In this document: positions 12,401 through 27,400 of the stretch, in pieces
Layout: each line of letters starts with the position of its first letter
How positions within the stretch are numbered: position 1 is the stretch's first letter
Notes under the pieces: generated by a model
The model's input: the letters and a program-made list of their open reading frames with translations, nothing else
What the model was told of the DNA's origin: nothing
Databases searched by the model: none
Assembly: GCA_936440205.1 (NCBI GenBank)
Contig: OW387133.1
Location: forward strand, 66,030,374-66,094,373
Length of the DNA stretch: 64,000 bases
Direction of reading: 5' to 3'
Source: Lepidonotus clava
Taxonomy: Eukaryota; Annelida; Polychaeta; Phyllodocida; Polynoidae
Made by a program: the position numbers and the translations under genes

Positions 12401-15400
12401 TTACCTCACCGCACACTTCTGGCAACACCTTTCATTTCCTGGCCGGCTGATCCGCGAGTAATGGAGATAATTAGGAAGGTGGGAGAGGGACAGCGCCTTA
12501 CGTCACAGCGTTCACCGATCCCCGCGCCACCTGCTGGGTTTAATCTGTACCCTGCGGGCAGAGGAGGGAGGTGGCCGTCCACTCCGGTCCGGTTCTTGAC
12601 CAGCCCCTTTAAACATTACCATTTTAATGTTTGTTCTAGGTGTTTCCTTATATGCTCATTGGATTTTACAGTTATGACGTGAATGTTAGCCCCCTTCGGA
12701 ATGGGACGGATATGGCTTTAATGGGCTGGGAGATAGTGCACGGAGAAGTCGTACAAAGGAGGTGGGAGTGGGGTGTTACTTAATACGGGCTGGGTGTGGG
12801 TCAAGAGTGTCACTTGGGGAGAGAGGTGGAGTCAACAGGCGGGGCCCTGTCAGCGGTAGGGCACGGCGACACGCCTCTCACTGGGGACAGGTAGGGCCGA
12901 CAGGCCACTCAGAGAACTGTACCCGACTCCAGTTGGGAAAGGGTTCTAACTAATTCCCTTTGTTACTCTTCTGCTGTACGAACATTCGGTAAATAAGCAT
13001 AATATTCTATGCTGGATCTTCATAAAAAAGAAAGGAAAAAAGGTTTTAGAAATGTTCATGTAGAAATATACTTTGAAGGGTATCATGTATACTTCTTGAT
13101 GTAAAATTGCCATTACCACAGCGTTGTGTTCTCTTTGTGATCATCGGATGTCCTTTTACAAACGTACCTCTCACGTGGACTCGTTGACTTCCACAACAGG
13201 AAACTGAAACCCTCAAATTATAGCACGAGTTGATCAGAGCTGTGCCTGCCCCATTGTTCAGGGAAAAGCCCACCTCCCGCTTAGTGTGTCTCGTGCCCAC
13301 TCTGCTAATCCCCGACACGCGCCCACTGGTGGCTGCTGCCAGAACTAGGCCCATTGAGAGGGACAGTGGGGGGCGGCCAGGGTACTGGAGGCCTGAGGTC
13401 TGGGGTAGGAGGGGCAGAGGTCAGGGGACAGAACTAACGGGTATCTGGGGAGTGGTGGAGAGCTGGTCCCACACCTGTCTCTGACTCACCTTTACAGGAG
13501 CCGCTCACTGGCGACGTCTGGCGGACTGACCTGTGACGCGAGTCACTCCATCTGACCCATTTGTATGGTGGTAGTAGTATAAGGAAAGTCAAGTTTGGAG
13601 CTGGCTATTTTCCAGAATACTTGTGCATTATAGAATATCGTTACTTCTAAAAGGATTAAAGTCAAAGGGAACTAGAAAAGTACCGATTTCCTTTTTGCAA
13701 ATTTATATGATAAAAGATAAAGTTCTAACTATGAAAACTAGCTTTACTATCATTAGGATTCGGTAAGAGTGGTGTAAATTTTGGTTTTCTTACAAAATAG
13801 AATTTCGCTCATCTACATTTATTCAAGCATTAAAGAATATAGATATTTGAATTTAATTCAATGGAGATGTTTCGGTTTATATGGTACTGTTGACCACAGT
13901 TAGAATGGTGGAATGATTATCTATTGTTATTTGATTTTGCAAAATGTTGTCCCTTCGAAACTACGTTTTGATACCATTTTTATGTACAAAAATAAATATG
14001 ATACCATACTTTATCAGATGTAGTTCATGATGCGAAAGTTCTAACGATTGTGGTGAATTGGTAATATTTCAGATGTTGCTATCAATTTACAATATAATCT
14101 GGCAAACCTCTTTGATAGCCCTCAGCTAAAATACAATTTTCAAAAATCATTTATGTATTACCATATACTGAGCAATCACACATCCTTTGTTGTATCAACT
14201 CTACGTATATACAACAGAATATCTCAGAAGAACAAAACAGACCAAGAATAAGAGCTCCTCCCTGACTTTGCCCACCCTACTGCCAGCAGCGCCCTGGTTA
14301 GTTCCCGTCAGGGCCTGCAGGTGGCGGCACTGTGGTGCGGCGCTCCCCGCGCGCCGCCTTCATTTCCGGCGCCGCCCGCTCTCCACCTGTAAGCTGCTTA
14401 CAGACTTAGCGCCGGATTGCTGCAATTGAATTTCTATTATATTGCTGTATCCTATGAAATAGGCCATTCATCAGCGCGCGCGCCCGCATTGTGTCGTATA
14501 TTTTGACATTTCATTAGTGCGTACAAGCACATAACAGCGCGTTATTATCTCGAGCCGCGCCCTGCCGATCGTTCCCCGCCTCGTCCCTACCTCTCTCCGG
14601 GCGAAGGCTGGAGGAGACCCGGGGCGACCTGCGGGCGGGCCTCGGCCTCCTGTCAACTCCAGCGCTGCCTGACGTGTTCATTGGGCCCGTCATGGCTCCG
14701 GATTGTGAGGCTGTCAGCTCTATCGGCATGAGTCCATACAGAAGTTCCTATTCAGGAAATCGACATTTAGTATAGCTAGAATAATGTGTTGCACTTATAT
14801 AGTACGTATACCTACTTGAAAAAAACAACAGGGAAAATACAAGGTCTATCCCCTCGCTGAAATTCGAATTGTTTTGCTTTACATTTTAGAATCAAACTCC
14901 TACTTTACTTTATAAAGATTCCAATCATGCAATCATCATTCTTTCACGCTTTCAATAGAGACATATTTCTCCGCAAATTTAGTATGTGAAAAGCTCGCCA
15001 GGGGGCATACCTGTTTCTCCCTTTAAGTATGTATACAGCGTCGTAAATTGGATTTAGCTCATTTTGCCTGGATTGATTAACATTTTTGTAGCTTCTTTTT
15101 TCTCAGACCCAATCTTGTGCATAACAGTACGCATTGGTAACAGAACCCAAAAAAATGTGCATAAATGTGTTTGGTCCCTCAATGTATTTCTATCGTTGTT
15201 CGAGTCTGCAAGATGTAACACACATACCCTTAGGTACATTGTGATGGATTTACAGGTCTATATATTTGTTTACATGTTTGATATATTGACACCGACTTAA
15301 ATAACCACACGCCTTTAGTAAAAGAATTGGATATAAAGATAGCATTTTAGCACTGCCGCACAGTTTTCGTTTACCGTTATTTAATTGCAAATTTCGAAGT

Positions 15401-18400
15401 TTAGTAGTCAGTAAACAGAGTTCCAGAAACCACAACTCATTACAAAGAATGAAAGTGACTCTTTCTGCTCATATCTGTGACTTTTGTAAGTACAGTTATC
15501 CATGCTTCCAAGTTTCTGCTCTTCTCTATTATCCAAACCCACTGTGCACAATGCCCTCCCAGTCTACATGTTGCCAAGTAAATCCTGGCTTATGCACGCA
15601 CAACGAATCATTGGGTTAGTGTTTCCATGAAAGAAAACAAGTGCTCTTCCGGATGAGATCCACCAGAAATGTTCGCTAACTTTTTTTCACTTCCATTCTG
15701 TGTGCGCGTCTCGCCTCGGTTTGCCATCAGTCCCACCTGAGGCGGTGACTTTGGCGCTCCGGGCCCGCCGGGAGGCCCCCTCCACCTCCACACACCCTCT
15801 CCCTCCCCGCCCGCCACGCACCCAGCTTCGCTCCGATTGCTCCCGGCTCTGTCCACCTTTTTCCCGGCCAGTAATTACTCTTCCAGGCATGCTTCACTTT
15901 GCCTTCTTACATTTTCCAATTTCTCAGAAGAGTTTCTTTCATGGTGCACTCGCGTGGCGGGGCATTGGGAGGAAGGGAGTGGGTGGAAGGGACTTGATCA
16001 CACGCACGCCAAATTGAAGTGACATGTTGAACGTTAGGATTTGAACCAGAAAATGGCCATCAGACGTCGCCGTCGTCGCCGCACGTCGTTGGCGAGTAAA
16101 AAGTCAGGGCGCCTTCTCGCGCGGCGCCCCGCACTTGTTAGTCTTGCAAATTAACAAAGTCAAATTTAATATTCGTCAACGGCGCGCGGGGTTCTTGTGC
16201 CAGTGGCCGTCGGCGAATGTGATGAGCTTGATCATATCAGGCGAGCAAACTGCAGTTTGAACAAGATAATGGGCGCGCGCCTTTGAAAGTTGTACGGCTT
16301 GACTGGGGCGGCGTTTACGAAGCTCTATGGCGTAGTTAATGTCATTTTGCGGTGTTGTGTACGCGCGTAATTGGGAGGAGTGGTAGCTGGAGGCAGTGGC
16401 CGCCGTTGCCAATCAAATCAGGCCTAATTACCTGGCCAAGTTTGCCTTTCATTAGGCGGCCGCACGCTGCTGCTCCTCGCTGCGCGACGCCTTCTCATTT
16501 GATTAGCACCTCCCTGCACCTCGGTGCTGATTGAATTTGGGCCGACAATATTAAAGGCTTCCTCGGCCCGGCCGGCCCGCCGCCCGCCTCCCCCGGCCTG
16601 CCCGGGGTGGGCGCCCGGCGTGTGGTCGGCCAGGTGGGGCAGGCTGGGCCAGGGGCAGTGGGCACGGTGAGGACAGGTGTGCTGGGCGAGTCAGTCGGCA
16701 CCAAATCAAGTGTGGCCAATGCAAAGCCATATAGTATATATGACTCTTCCAGTGATGTAAGAATTTAGATTTCAGATATTCTAAAGCAAACGGTCGTATT
16801 CTAGATATCAACACTGTTATAGTTAAATCACGTCTATACGGTACTTTATACGGTACTTTATTCGGTCAGATATCCTGCCCGCTACTATATATTTTTGCCA
16901 TTTGCTTTGACCAACATTCTGGCTCTTTTAATATTGCTGATATCTAATTGATTTCCTATAATACTGCGTGGCCCGAGATTTAATACCCTGAGCTTTCACT
17001 GCCGGATATGTAACATAATATAACCTTACATGCCAGTACGTTAAAAACAACCCTTGTAATTAGTCTGCCCATGCAATAGTTAACAGAATCAGGAAGTAGA
17101 TTCACCATGCAATAAAAGAAAAACAGAAGAGGCATGGGGCGAAAAGTTTGTCTGACAGCTATGTTGTTTTGACGAGAAGTGAAGCATCCCGGGACAGGGG
17201 GCAGCAAGCAATCCGTCTGAGGGGGAGCAGCCCGTGAGGAGGTCGGGCGAGCAGCTCGGCCCACATCAGAGGCGGGCCGGCCTGTCTTATTACGGCCCAC
17301 TGACAAGTCGGGTCTAATTGGGCCGCCCGCCCGCCGCCAGCCCTCCTCCTGTCATCTCGGCCCCTGCCTCTCAGGCCCCGCCACCGCAGATATATTAATC
17401 AATCTCGCCGTGAGTAGCTCGCCTTTGATGTAGCTGCTCGTGGTATGAAAGGCCTGCGACAAGCTGTGACAAATTCAATCAGGGCCTACAGTGGGCGAGT
17501 GCGCGCAGAGACGAGAAGTTGAAATGTCATTGCCTTCTCAACACTGTTCGCAATATTGCGCTCGCTCCATCAGAAAAATTGAAGAGACAGGAACTTGGCA
17601 GCTGCGCCTGCGCAGTTCGCCCGGCGAGATGAAAGGCAGAACTTTGTTATAAATCAGAGACGAAGAAGAAGAAATTAAGTATATAGAAAGCAGGGACTGT
17701 GTAGTGTAGGAGGCGAGGTGGCCTAATGGGATTGGCACGTGGCACATAAAACTTGTAAAATGACAGATGTACTTTTACATCTACTGTGTCTGAATGGAAA
17801 GAGTCGGTAGTATTCAATCTCCTGTTCCAGGTATTATTGGATGTGTTTTTTTCTCAGGAGGAAAGAAGTGCAATTGGTTGGCAGGTGTTACAGATTCAGT
17901 TCACGGCTGACTGTCACCTGATGACTGCGGGGGAGATAAGGAACCCAGCGCCATGTCCACTGATAACCATCACGTGTTCTGCCCCCGGAAGTCGGCCACG
18001 CGACCGTCACCAGGGGGCGCGCGCCGCCTCAGTATGGGGTGACGCCCCCCGCCCTCACCCCTGACCTTTTATCTCACCTTTTATCTCAGGTGTGCCATCT
18101 TCATCAAGGTGAAGCAGTGTCGGTGATAAGAATCACCTAATGGCACACCTGGATCTTTCGAGGCCCAGCCCAAGCCTGACCCGTGATATTTACTGTCACT
18201 GCTCTATTGACATAGTGCTAGGCGCCGGACCCCCGCGTACCCCTGTCTGCATGTGACAGGTCAACAGCTCTCTGAAGCGTTTTATTAGGGAATGATAAGT
18301 GGTGGATACTTGACCTTCTGAGGTAGGGATAGAGTCAGTATCAGCGTGTTACATCATCAATGATTGACGAGATGAAATCGCAAGGACGCGTGCGTCACAT

Positions 18401-21400
18401 AAAACTATTATGTAAAATACTATCATGTCACTTTAAATAAAACTCGAGAAAAGGTCAGAAGTCACATATAAATAACAGCCGTTTGTAAAAAGTATGAGAA
18501 ATAAAACGGGCATATTGTGATTTTAAATATCTTTATCTATTCGGAATGAAAAGGCGTATTGGCAAAATTGACGTTTGCAATTTGTAGTGATTCTGTTCCT
18601 ACATAAATACAATTTAGGGAAGGTCAAAAGTCACATATCAACCGGTCGTAAAAGATATGAGAAATAAAAGGGGCGCATTTCTTTATCGCATAATAAACAG
18701 AGCATACTCTCTGGGTACACAGAGAGAATGGAACCCCTTTGCCTATTTACTCCTAAAATTGATGGCATTTTAAAACAAATCCCTCAAAATACTGCTAACA
18801 CACAATTTGCATGGCGCTAGGTATTGTAATTATTATACTATATATAGTGTTCCCCACATAGTATAACATATTAATACAGTCTGCGTATATTCCACGGCAA
18901 ACAGTACTAATTAGAGCATTAGGCCATAAAAGGCATGTGACTTCACCCGAATCAGACCTTGTTCTCTTTTTTTCTCTTTTTGTTGTGTTTATCTCTTGGT
19001 CTGTTAGCTCTTTTCATCGATTACAATGTTCCTGCATGTAATGAAGCAACAAGAGTGAACACAATCCCTAAAACTCACTCTCCGTGTACATTATACCCTG
19101 AGGGAAAATGAACTGTTCACTTTCCCGCCTTTTGTCTGGGAGCAGGCTTAATCCGGCGATAGTCAGCTTAGCTACACATCCAGAACAAAACCCGTCGGCC
19201 GGCCGGCCCGCTCTACCTTACCAGTGTTATTCAACCGGCGCACAAAAAACATCCGTCTCCATGACATCCCGATGATTTTTCGCCCTTTTTGAGCCCAAAG
19301 GGGACCGGCTTGTGCTTTGTGGGGCTGCCTTCACAGCCGAGCGCCCGCCGGACGGTGCCTAATGTGGGCCCTTCACCGTAATACGCGCGTATTGACTCGG
19401 CCACGTGGCACTGTCATAACCCTACCGCAGCGGGCGCCAGGTAAGGCTGGCTTTTACCTGCACTGATTGTGTCCGTGTTTACCCAGTGGAACCGTGGGCA
19501 GCATGCCATCGGCCCGCCGTACCCGGGGTGATCGGTCCTCGGGCCCCACCTCCCACCTTCCGACCCGGGGTCGGCGGACACGCACCTGACGCCCACGCCA
19601 CTGCCAGGCGTTAGTGGACCATGGTCGGACTGACATCATCGCACTGACATAATGTGTAATAAGCACGGAGTTAGTGTAGGCACTGTGTAATGGGCCCTGT
19701 GACATCACGGAGAAAAAAGTACGTCAAGTGAACAACAAGTCACGCGAAGGTCATTCCAAGTTGTTCGTTTCGGGAAAAGCGAAGTCAACCGAATTTATTT
19801 GTGTCCTAGGCACCGTTACCCATTAAACACGTGAGGAATATCGAACCATTTGATTACTTTAAAATTGTTTTTTAGAATACATAAAATAAATGGCATAATT
19901 TTTATGTGATAAGATTTATGAATGTTTAATATTTAACAAAGGGGTGTCATGTTTGGCGCGAGTGAATGAGTAAAATTGATGAGGTTATGTCCACAGGGGA
20001 ATGAAAATAATCCCTGTCACTTTAACAATTAACACTTGTCATTTATTAGCACACTGTTTAGGTTGACAGAACGTGTCAACTATCTTCTGTAACATTAAAC
20101 TGTTCTTAAAGGAAATTTTTAATTTTACAAATTGGCCATTCGGGTATATGTGATTTCCTGATATGTCATGTTTTGCATGGTCTGACTGATAGAGTTATGA
20201 AAGAGGTAAAAGTCTGCTCAGTCAGAATCATTACTGCTTGACTATTATACAAATAAAAATGAACCAAAGGCATTTGCATAACTCTCATGAGTTTACCAAC
20301 ATTCCTTTCTGTAACAATAAAAATAAGAGTTTATGAATGTCATTTAATTTTCATATACGGAAAAAGCACCCATCTCTACGCTCCCTCAGTGCGATTTCCC
20401 ATGTAAATTAACCGCATAAACTGGCATTGAATGTTCACTGTTTTCTTACATGCACACTACATCTGTTAAGCGCTCGGTCAGATTAGTGTGCAATGCTTAT
20501 CAAAGCCGCACACCTCGCCATCAGATGGGTGATTTGATGGCTGACAAAGCGTCCCCAGTCGGCCAGGTCCACCATATGGCAGCATGTCAAAGGGCGCGGC
20601 GACAATCTGGTCGGGGCGGCCGTCAATGGGCGTCATACCGGGTTACAGCCTGTTTCATCACCCAGCGCCGTCAGCCCGCAATTAGAGACAATATGGAGGC
20701 GGCGGCCAGCAGCACTGATTACTGACCCTCAGATTAGGGCATGTAGTGGGAGCCCTGCGTGTGGAGTAGGGGATGGGGAGGGCTACAACACACATGTGTC
20801 ACCCACCCCAAACACCCCGTTATTCTCCCACCTCGGGCGGCCACTGCAGAGGCTAACTTCTCGGGCACGCAGGGTGACGTCTTCATTGATACCCCGCTGT
20901 AGGTGGACAAAAAGGTGCAATATTGTAGTGGGCTAATTGGCCAGCCCTCCGCTGGGTATTGTCTTGTCACTTGTGGCCCCACGCCGCATCTAGTGGTGTA
21001 TTGTGTGGGTGGGTTTTTTACGACCATCCATCACGGCACCCATGGTCTGACCTGTCGGGGTAGGGACGAGAACCACGCCCCGGGTTGTAAAGCCAACACT
21101 TTACAAGCACAAACACTCGTTATACTTTCAATTCAATGGTAGTTGTAGCATTGTGCAGTTGACATACAATAACAATTAAGTACACGTAAACATACTGCCA
21201 CATCATCTTGTCCACTTCCAAATACAGATGGTCACTAGCACTGTTTCATGGAATAGTTTATGTATACCAATCTGGTTACAGATCCGATATAAATAGGAGT
21301 CCGGGGAGCAATATTACAATGGGATTGTATAGGTATGAAACAGGAAGAGAAAATTATTTGATAGAATTGTTATATTAAAGCAGGAAGAAAGGAAGGGTAG

Positions 21401-24400
21401 TAGTATGTAAAAGTTCCATCCGGGTCAGAGGATTAGTAAATATTTGTAAAGTATGCAGCACGTTGGCCTAAGTTTTAGCAAGGGAATCAAGAACGAGCAA
21501 ATGGTCTGGTGTACAAATCTTGGTCAGGGAATGAGTAGTCAAAGTAGTACAGGAAAGTTAATCGGAGGTTAGAGATTTAGCGGAAATTAGTAGTATATAT
21601 GGAAGTTCACTCTAGTCGATAGTATAAGCATGGAAGGGTAACTACAATAATGTAATCTCTGAATTGGATTATTAGCAAGACACAAGCAATATCTGTAATT
21701 TACATCTGGGTCAGAGTATTATGAATGCTTAAGCAGCATATTCTGCTGTTTTAGATTGTTTTTATCCTGGGTATAGGCAAGTATAACAGATTAATGTATG
21801 TATGTGATGGGATTAGAGGGAAGAGCTCTGTAGTAGTTCCATCTAGGCCGAAGGATTAGTGTGGACAAGTAGTATATGAAAGTAAGATCTGGGTCAGGTA
21901 ATTAGTCGGGAGTAGTATATGGGAGTTTAATTTGGGTCAGGCGCATAATAGTAAGTAGTATATGGAGGTTAATTTTGTGTCAGGAGATTAACAGACACAA
22001 GTAGTATAGAGGAGTTTAATCTAAGTCAGGAGATTGTCAAGGGTTAGTTCATGTTGATGGAAGAAGATTATTCATTATGAATGCATTTAGGTTCAAGGAC
22101 TATTCACGAAGCTGATTTATGTAGCTATCATACAAAGTTACTATTTCCTGTACAATATTTATTCACCAAACGTTCGGTTTTTATCCGATTTGAGATTTAT
22201 TCATTCATGCAGCAATTTATTACAAAAGTTGAAACTTGTATGAGTTATGAACCAAAACTTGCGTGTTGGTGAGTGTGTTTACTGAGTCTTGTACTGAGTG
22301 CTTTACAGTTCCCGTATATATTGCCTCTGCCTCAGAAAGGCAACCTTGATCTAAAGCGCCGGACCTGTTGGTCAGGGCCTTATTAGAGGCCGTGGGCGTG
22401 GAGGGGAGCGGCACTTGGCCTTTGATGTCCGTTAGAAGTCAGCCCAGGTGAGGAAGTCGGCGGCGGCCAGTGGTCAGTGGTCAGGTGGTGTGAGGTGCAC
22501 GACAAAGCGGCCTGGAGGTGGTGTGGGCGTGTCGGGGTCCCCTGCTCCTCCAGAGGGACCCTCCCCCGACAAAGGCCGGCCCGCCCCTCCTACTACAGCC
22601 ATTGTGAGCAGCTCCAGCAGGGAGCAGCTCCCCCCGTGACCGGGCTATGTCGGCCGGCCGCCAGGGGCGCTGCAGGTAGTAGGAGGCTGTAGTAACAGAC
22701 AATGGCCGACAGGGGGCGGGCCGTACCGCGAGGCGCCCTGCCGCCAGGCGTCGCGCCTCAACGCGCGGCGCCAATCCGCGCGGCGGGCGGGCGGCGAACA
22801 ATATGTCCTCATGTGCTACTCACGCGTCGGTCAGCGCACGCGCCTGAGCAGGGGACGCAGATAGCAGAGAAAAAAAGTCGGCGCGCGCACGTGAGGTGCA
22901 TGCGGCCGTTTTTCCGCGCTCGGTTACATGTTTAATCCGCGTCGTAACGGATAGGGCCGCGCGGCACCACGCGCTCGCCTGACGCGGCCAAGCGTCACAC
23001 GACCGGGGCGCGTTTGAAGTCAAGGCGAACAATTACACAGGTCGACGTGCACAGCGGGAAACCACCACAGGGCCCTAGTCCGTTTTGACATAATGGTTCT
23101 CAAATTAATTTGCCGGTCGTCATGGAGGGCCTGCTTGTCTTGGGCGCGGCGGGCCGTGCAGAGTACGGCGCGGGGACGGCCGCGTCACAGCTGGGCCGCC
23201 ATGTGCCTGGTGTAATCGAATTGTATCAACTAATTACACAGGAGGTGTCGTAGCCCGGATCTCCTTACCCAGCGCCCACCCTCCACTCGGCCCTACTTCA
23301 CCTAGGTCCCGCTAGGGGTCTCTCACGAGGCCTGTCAGCCCCATGGAGGGGTGGGATGGATCCCCGTGTCAGCAGAGGGACCTTAGTGGTTGGGGTAACG
23401 TGACTTTTGGTGATGATAGACCAGGGGTTGTTCCATGCATTATGTTCAGAGTAATTATTTCAAGCATAGCGCATAGAACGATGTGTTGCGAAGAAACAAT
23501 GTGGATTTTTCCATAACGTTTCTTGAATTGGCCAAGAACGATGACACAAGTGGGATCAGATTTTGTAGGAAGGCCTATAGTGGAGGCAAGTTTTGTTTTT
23601 CATGGGTTCATGATCAAGAAGGGGCATTGGCAGAATTAGCCAACACTGTAGTATATCATAAACGGGAAGTGGATACAGGACAGTGAGCTGAAGGGTACGT
23701 TCAAGGGCTCTGCTGTAAGATCGGGTTCAGAATCAGGCACCTTCACAGAAAACTAGGAAAAACTTGATATACAATTTATGTTGGGCGATACGTTATGAAC
23801 CAAGACAAAGTTAAGGGTTGGTGGGGAAGTATTGCACGTACCGTATGTGTAATAATGTTGGTCTTTTGAGCTTTTATTAACTTTAATACTGACCCACTGT
23901 CGTTTTTAACTGAAACCGAATTAGCGTAGTAATGGGTCATTGTATATAGGCTCACCTAGGCAGGACATAGATACAAGAACAGAGAAGAGAAAATCCGTAT
24001 GATAATGACCTGGGAATAGATCCATGCGATGGGCCATAACTGTAGTCATAGTATAAACTAAGAGGTAACAAGAGTGATGGTGGAGTTGGTCAGGGATGGG
24101 ATCGAGACAGGGCTGGGTCTGGGGGTTCCTGTTACACCCTCCCGTGGAGACATTGTACCCCTAACCACACCCTTCCACAGACACCCTCCCGCCCCTCCCA
24201 CCGCGCCCACTCCACTCTTTATGCAGCATGACCGGCCCATCATGTTATTATCTTTTTACCTTCTCATTTAATTTGCTCCCATAACAGGATGGTCAGGCTA
24301 ATTCCTGTTCCCCACTTTGCCTCCCTCACCCCCACCTCACCCCCCCGCCCTCCCCCGTCCCATGGAGAGCCTGCTAATCGCGCTAGGGGAGAGAAAGTTG

Positions 24401-27400
24401 ACAACTCGGCCGACCTGGCCCCACCCTGCCCACCCCGTCGGGTAATTACCCCACTAACAGGGGGTCCCCTTACCGCACCCCTCACCCCGCACCACTGTCT
24501 CAAGGGGCTCGGGTTCGGGCCCGCCACCAGCCCGCCACCCATAATGCTCGCCCGATTGGGTTTCTCCCGATGAAAAGTGGAGATAGGGAGCGGAGATAAT
24601 AAGGGTCCCAAAAAGAAGTTGTCTGTGAGGAGGTCTCCGTCTGATGCCGGGTGACAGATGTGATGGGCTGGGCCGGCCACTTTTTATCACGTCCATCTCC
24701 CTGATCAACAACTGTCCACCGCTGCCCAAAGGGATTGTTTCACAACGGACAAGACAATTCGCACCACAATGAAATGAGGCAGATATTTGATAAGAAGCAA
24801 GTTAACAAACTGTCAGGCTAAACTTACAAAGACTGGGTGTGGGGTTGAAATATTAGAGGCATTTCCACAAATGGTTGTTCCCATTTAGCTGATCCCACTC
24901 ATATAACGAGATAATAAGTACCCCACACAGCAATTTTTTGCAGTTAATGATCTATTTATGTATAAATTGTGAAAATTTGGAAAGTGTAAATAAATTAATA
25001 AGAATTTTGAAATACTGGCTTTACTATAACTTCTGGATCGCATTTATGAATGTTATAGCTCTACGCTAAATAAGCCTTGACCTTCCGATCCTAACTTTGA
25101 GTTTGAATAAAGGTTTATTCCTAAAGTCAGCTCAACCATCAGAGTATGTGACAAGTGTGACCGACTTTTGAAATCCTGGCTTGTTCTAACTTAGAGATGA
25201 GGGTCTTGAAGGTGCTACAAGAACCAGCTTAAATAAAGGTATCAGGGATTTAGAGCCCCCAGTCGCACCCCCACCAGCTCAGAGGGCCTGGCGTAGGAAC
25301 GCTGCATAGAGGTCAATAGTATTCCACAGAGCGTCCCAAAACGGGCCCTCAGCTCTCCACCACGCCGCTGAGTGGGGAAGGTGTGAACGGGGGATGACCT
25401 GGTGGGGCTTGATTGGGATTTACCTGGGGGAATTAACGGGAGATAAATGAGCGATTGGGGGCGGATAAGGCGGGCCGGGGCCCCGACCAAACACTGCCCA
25501 CTGGAGGCATGTTGCTGGGTTTTTGTGTCCGGGCGAATTGGGCGGCCGACTGGCCCGCCGCAGATAGTATGAAGTGAAACCCAAACTGTTTGGATTCGGA
25601 GCGGCGCGGACGTCAGTCAAACACGGCGCCGGGCCGAGTCGCTGAAAGGAACGTCAAGATTGCAGTGGGGCTGTCAATATTGTGTTTGTCCTGAACAAAT
25701 GAGCATCGCGCGGTGGTCAGGGGGGAGCGTGGTGGGCCGGCCGACAGGAATGCCTGTCCCAAACAGAAGCAGTGGAGTGCGGCGTGGCCGGGCGCGCGGG
25801 GAGCAGGCAGTCAACTCGGGTGTCAGCCGCTGTCAGTTAGCGCCACAATAGGCGCGCCTTTGTCAGCCCGGCCGGCCGTCTTGTGGCGCGGTCACGCTGA
25901 TCAGCAGGCCGCCCTCACCTCGCCACCTCCTCTCCTCAGACCGGGCCCCCTCTTCAAACAGCTCGGCCCTCGCCACCACAAACACCCCTATGTCACTCGC
26001 CCCCCGCCCTGTTTACTCCCTCAACAAGGTCCCACAGAAAAAGGAGAGTTTTTTAAACAGCCTTTGTCGGATGTCCGGCCCTGGCCGTCTTGGTTTTCCC
26101 CCCGTCGGTGTCGGATTGTGCTCACATAGAAACTGTGTCAGGGGCAGGCTGGGTAAACTCCCCCTGCCGCCACTACCATACCGCCCCCTCCGACCCACCT
26201 CTCATCTCTACTGCTTAAGTACCTCCTCCCCCAAATCAATGCAGCAGAATCCTCGCCAGTTTCTTCGGGTGCTCAAGTTAACATGTATTGGTGTCAGTTG
26301 GGAACCTGTGAGACACACGTCTTCAACTAATCTCGACATTAAGATTCCTCAGCAAACAGCCAGACCATTTACAGCTCATATGCATATTGTACTAAAGTAT
26401 TATCGGAATGTAAACTGCTGGTCTTATGACACTGACTGTAACATTGTGTCAAGTCGTTTTAGGCGGGGCTTATATCAGTGTAAAGTCATTACATGAATTG
26501 CTTTAAGTAAGCAGACAGTTAAGTGGGGAGTCAGTTTATTTTGACACCACCTACGTTTTAATTGTATATATTAAAGACAGGTCAATTGAAAAGCCTCTTG
26601 ATTCATACACTTAACCTAATCTTGATGGGCATGTTATGTCATAGTAGCATTAGTAAATTATGCCTATGTTTACAATTAAAACAAGGACGACGGACTGTGT
26701 TGATTTTGCGCCTAAAACAAATCTGTTTTCAAGTGCGCGGCATCACTGCAGAGAATATTAACACCAAGCGAGCGGATTTAATTCAAAAAGCATCCCTGGT
26801 TCCGATTTTCAAGGGTTGTAAGAGGCGCAGAATTTTCCCCTTTTAGTCCAACCTGATTGACTCGGGGCTTTTTAGGCTGTCACAATCAGGTATGCTTGGG
26901 TTATTTCTGCATCTTGACGCGGGCGAGGAGGCGGATTATGGGAGGGCCGGGAGACGGCCACATGACGGCTTGCATGACAGCGACGATGCTGCAGAGGACA
27001 ACGACGAGGGTGAGAAAAGGGATTAGCGCGCGGCGCGGGGAGAGGCCGAGTGGGGGCCGGCGGCGACGGGCGGCGGGACGGGGCTGACGGGCCTGGAGGG
27101 GCTCAAACAGGGGAGGAAAGGCCATGGGGAAGAGTCAGGGTTGTCTTTTATTGGGAGAGGCATACAGAGGGGGTGAGGGAGAAGTCAATGCTTCTGGTGT
27201 AAACTCACATCTGGTGAAGGGCTTTCTTCGTACTGTTCTCTTGTCTGTGCCTTATATGCCCGTGTAACGTAAAGCATTCGAAAGAGAATACTTTACTTTT
27301 AACATTACTTTTACAGTTATTTCATATAATAGACTATACACGTTGATAGATAGTTTAATTCGAGAAAGACTAAAATATATAAAGATAGAAACTAATGATA

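Noticed and set aside
21399-22060. CRISPR-like array
   Set aside because: Degenerate minisatellite in animal DNA; repeats and spacers are not distinct and no associated genes exist.
25990-26496. 168-residue + frame
   Set aside because: No domain; crosses from GC-rich to AT-rich DNA without any change consistent with an exon.
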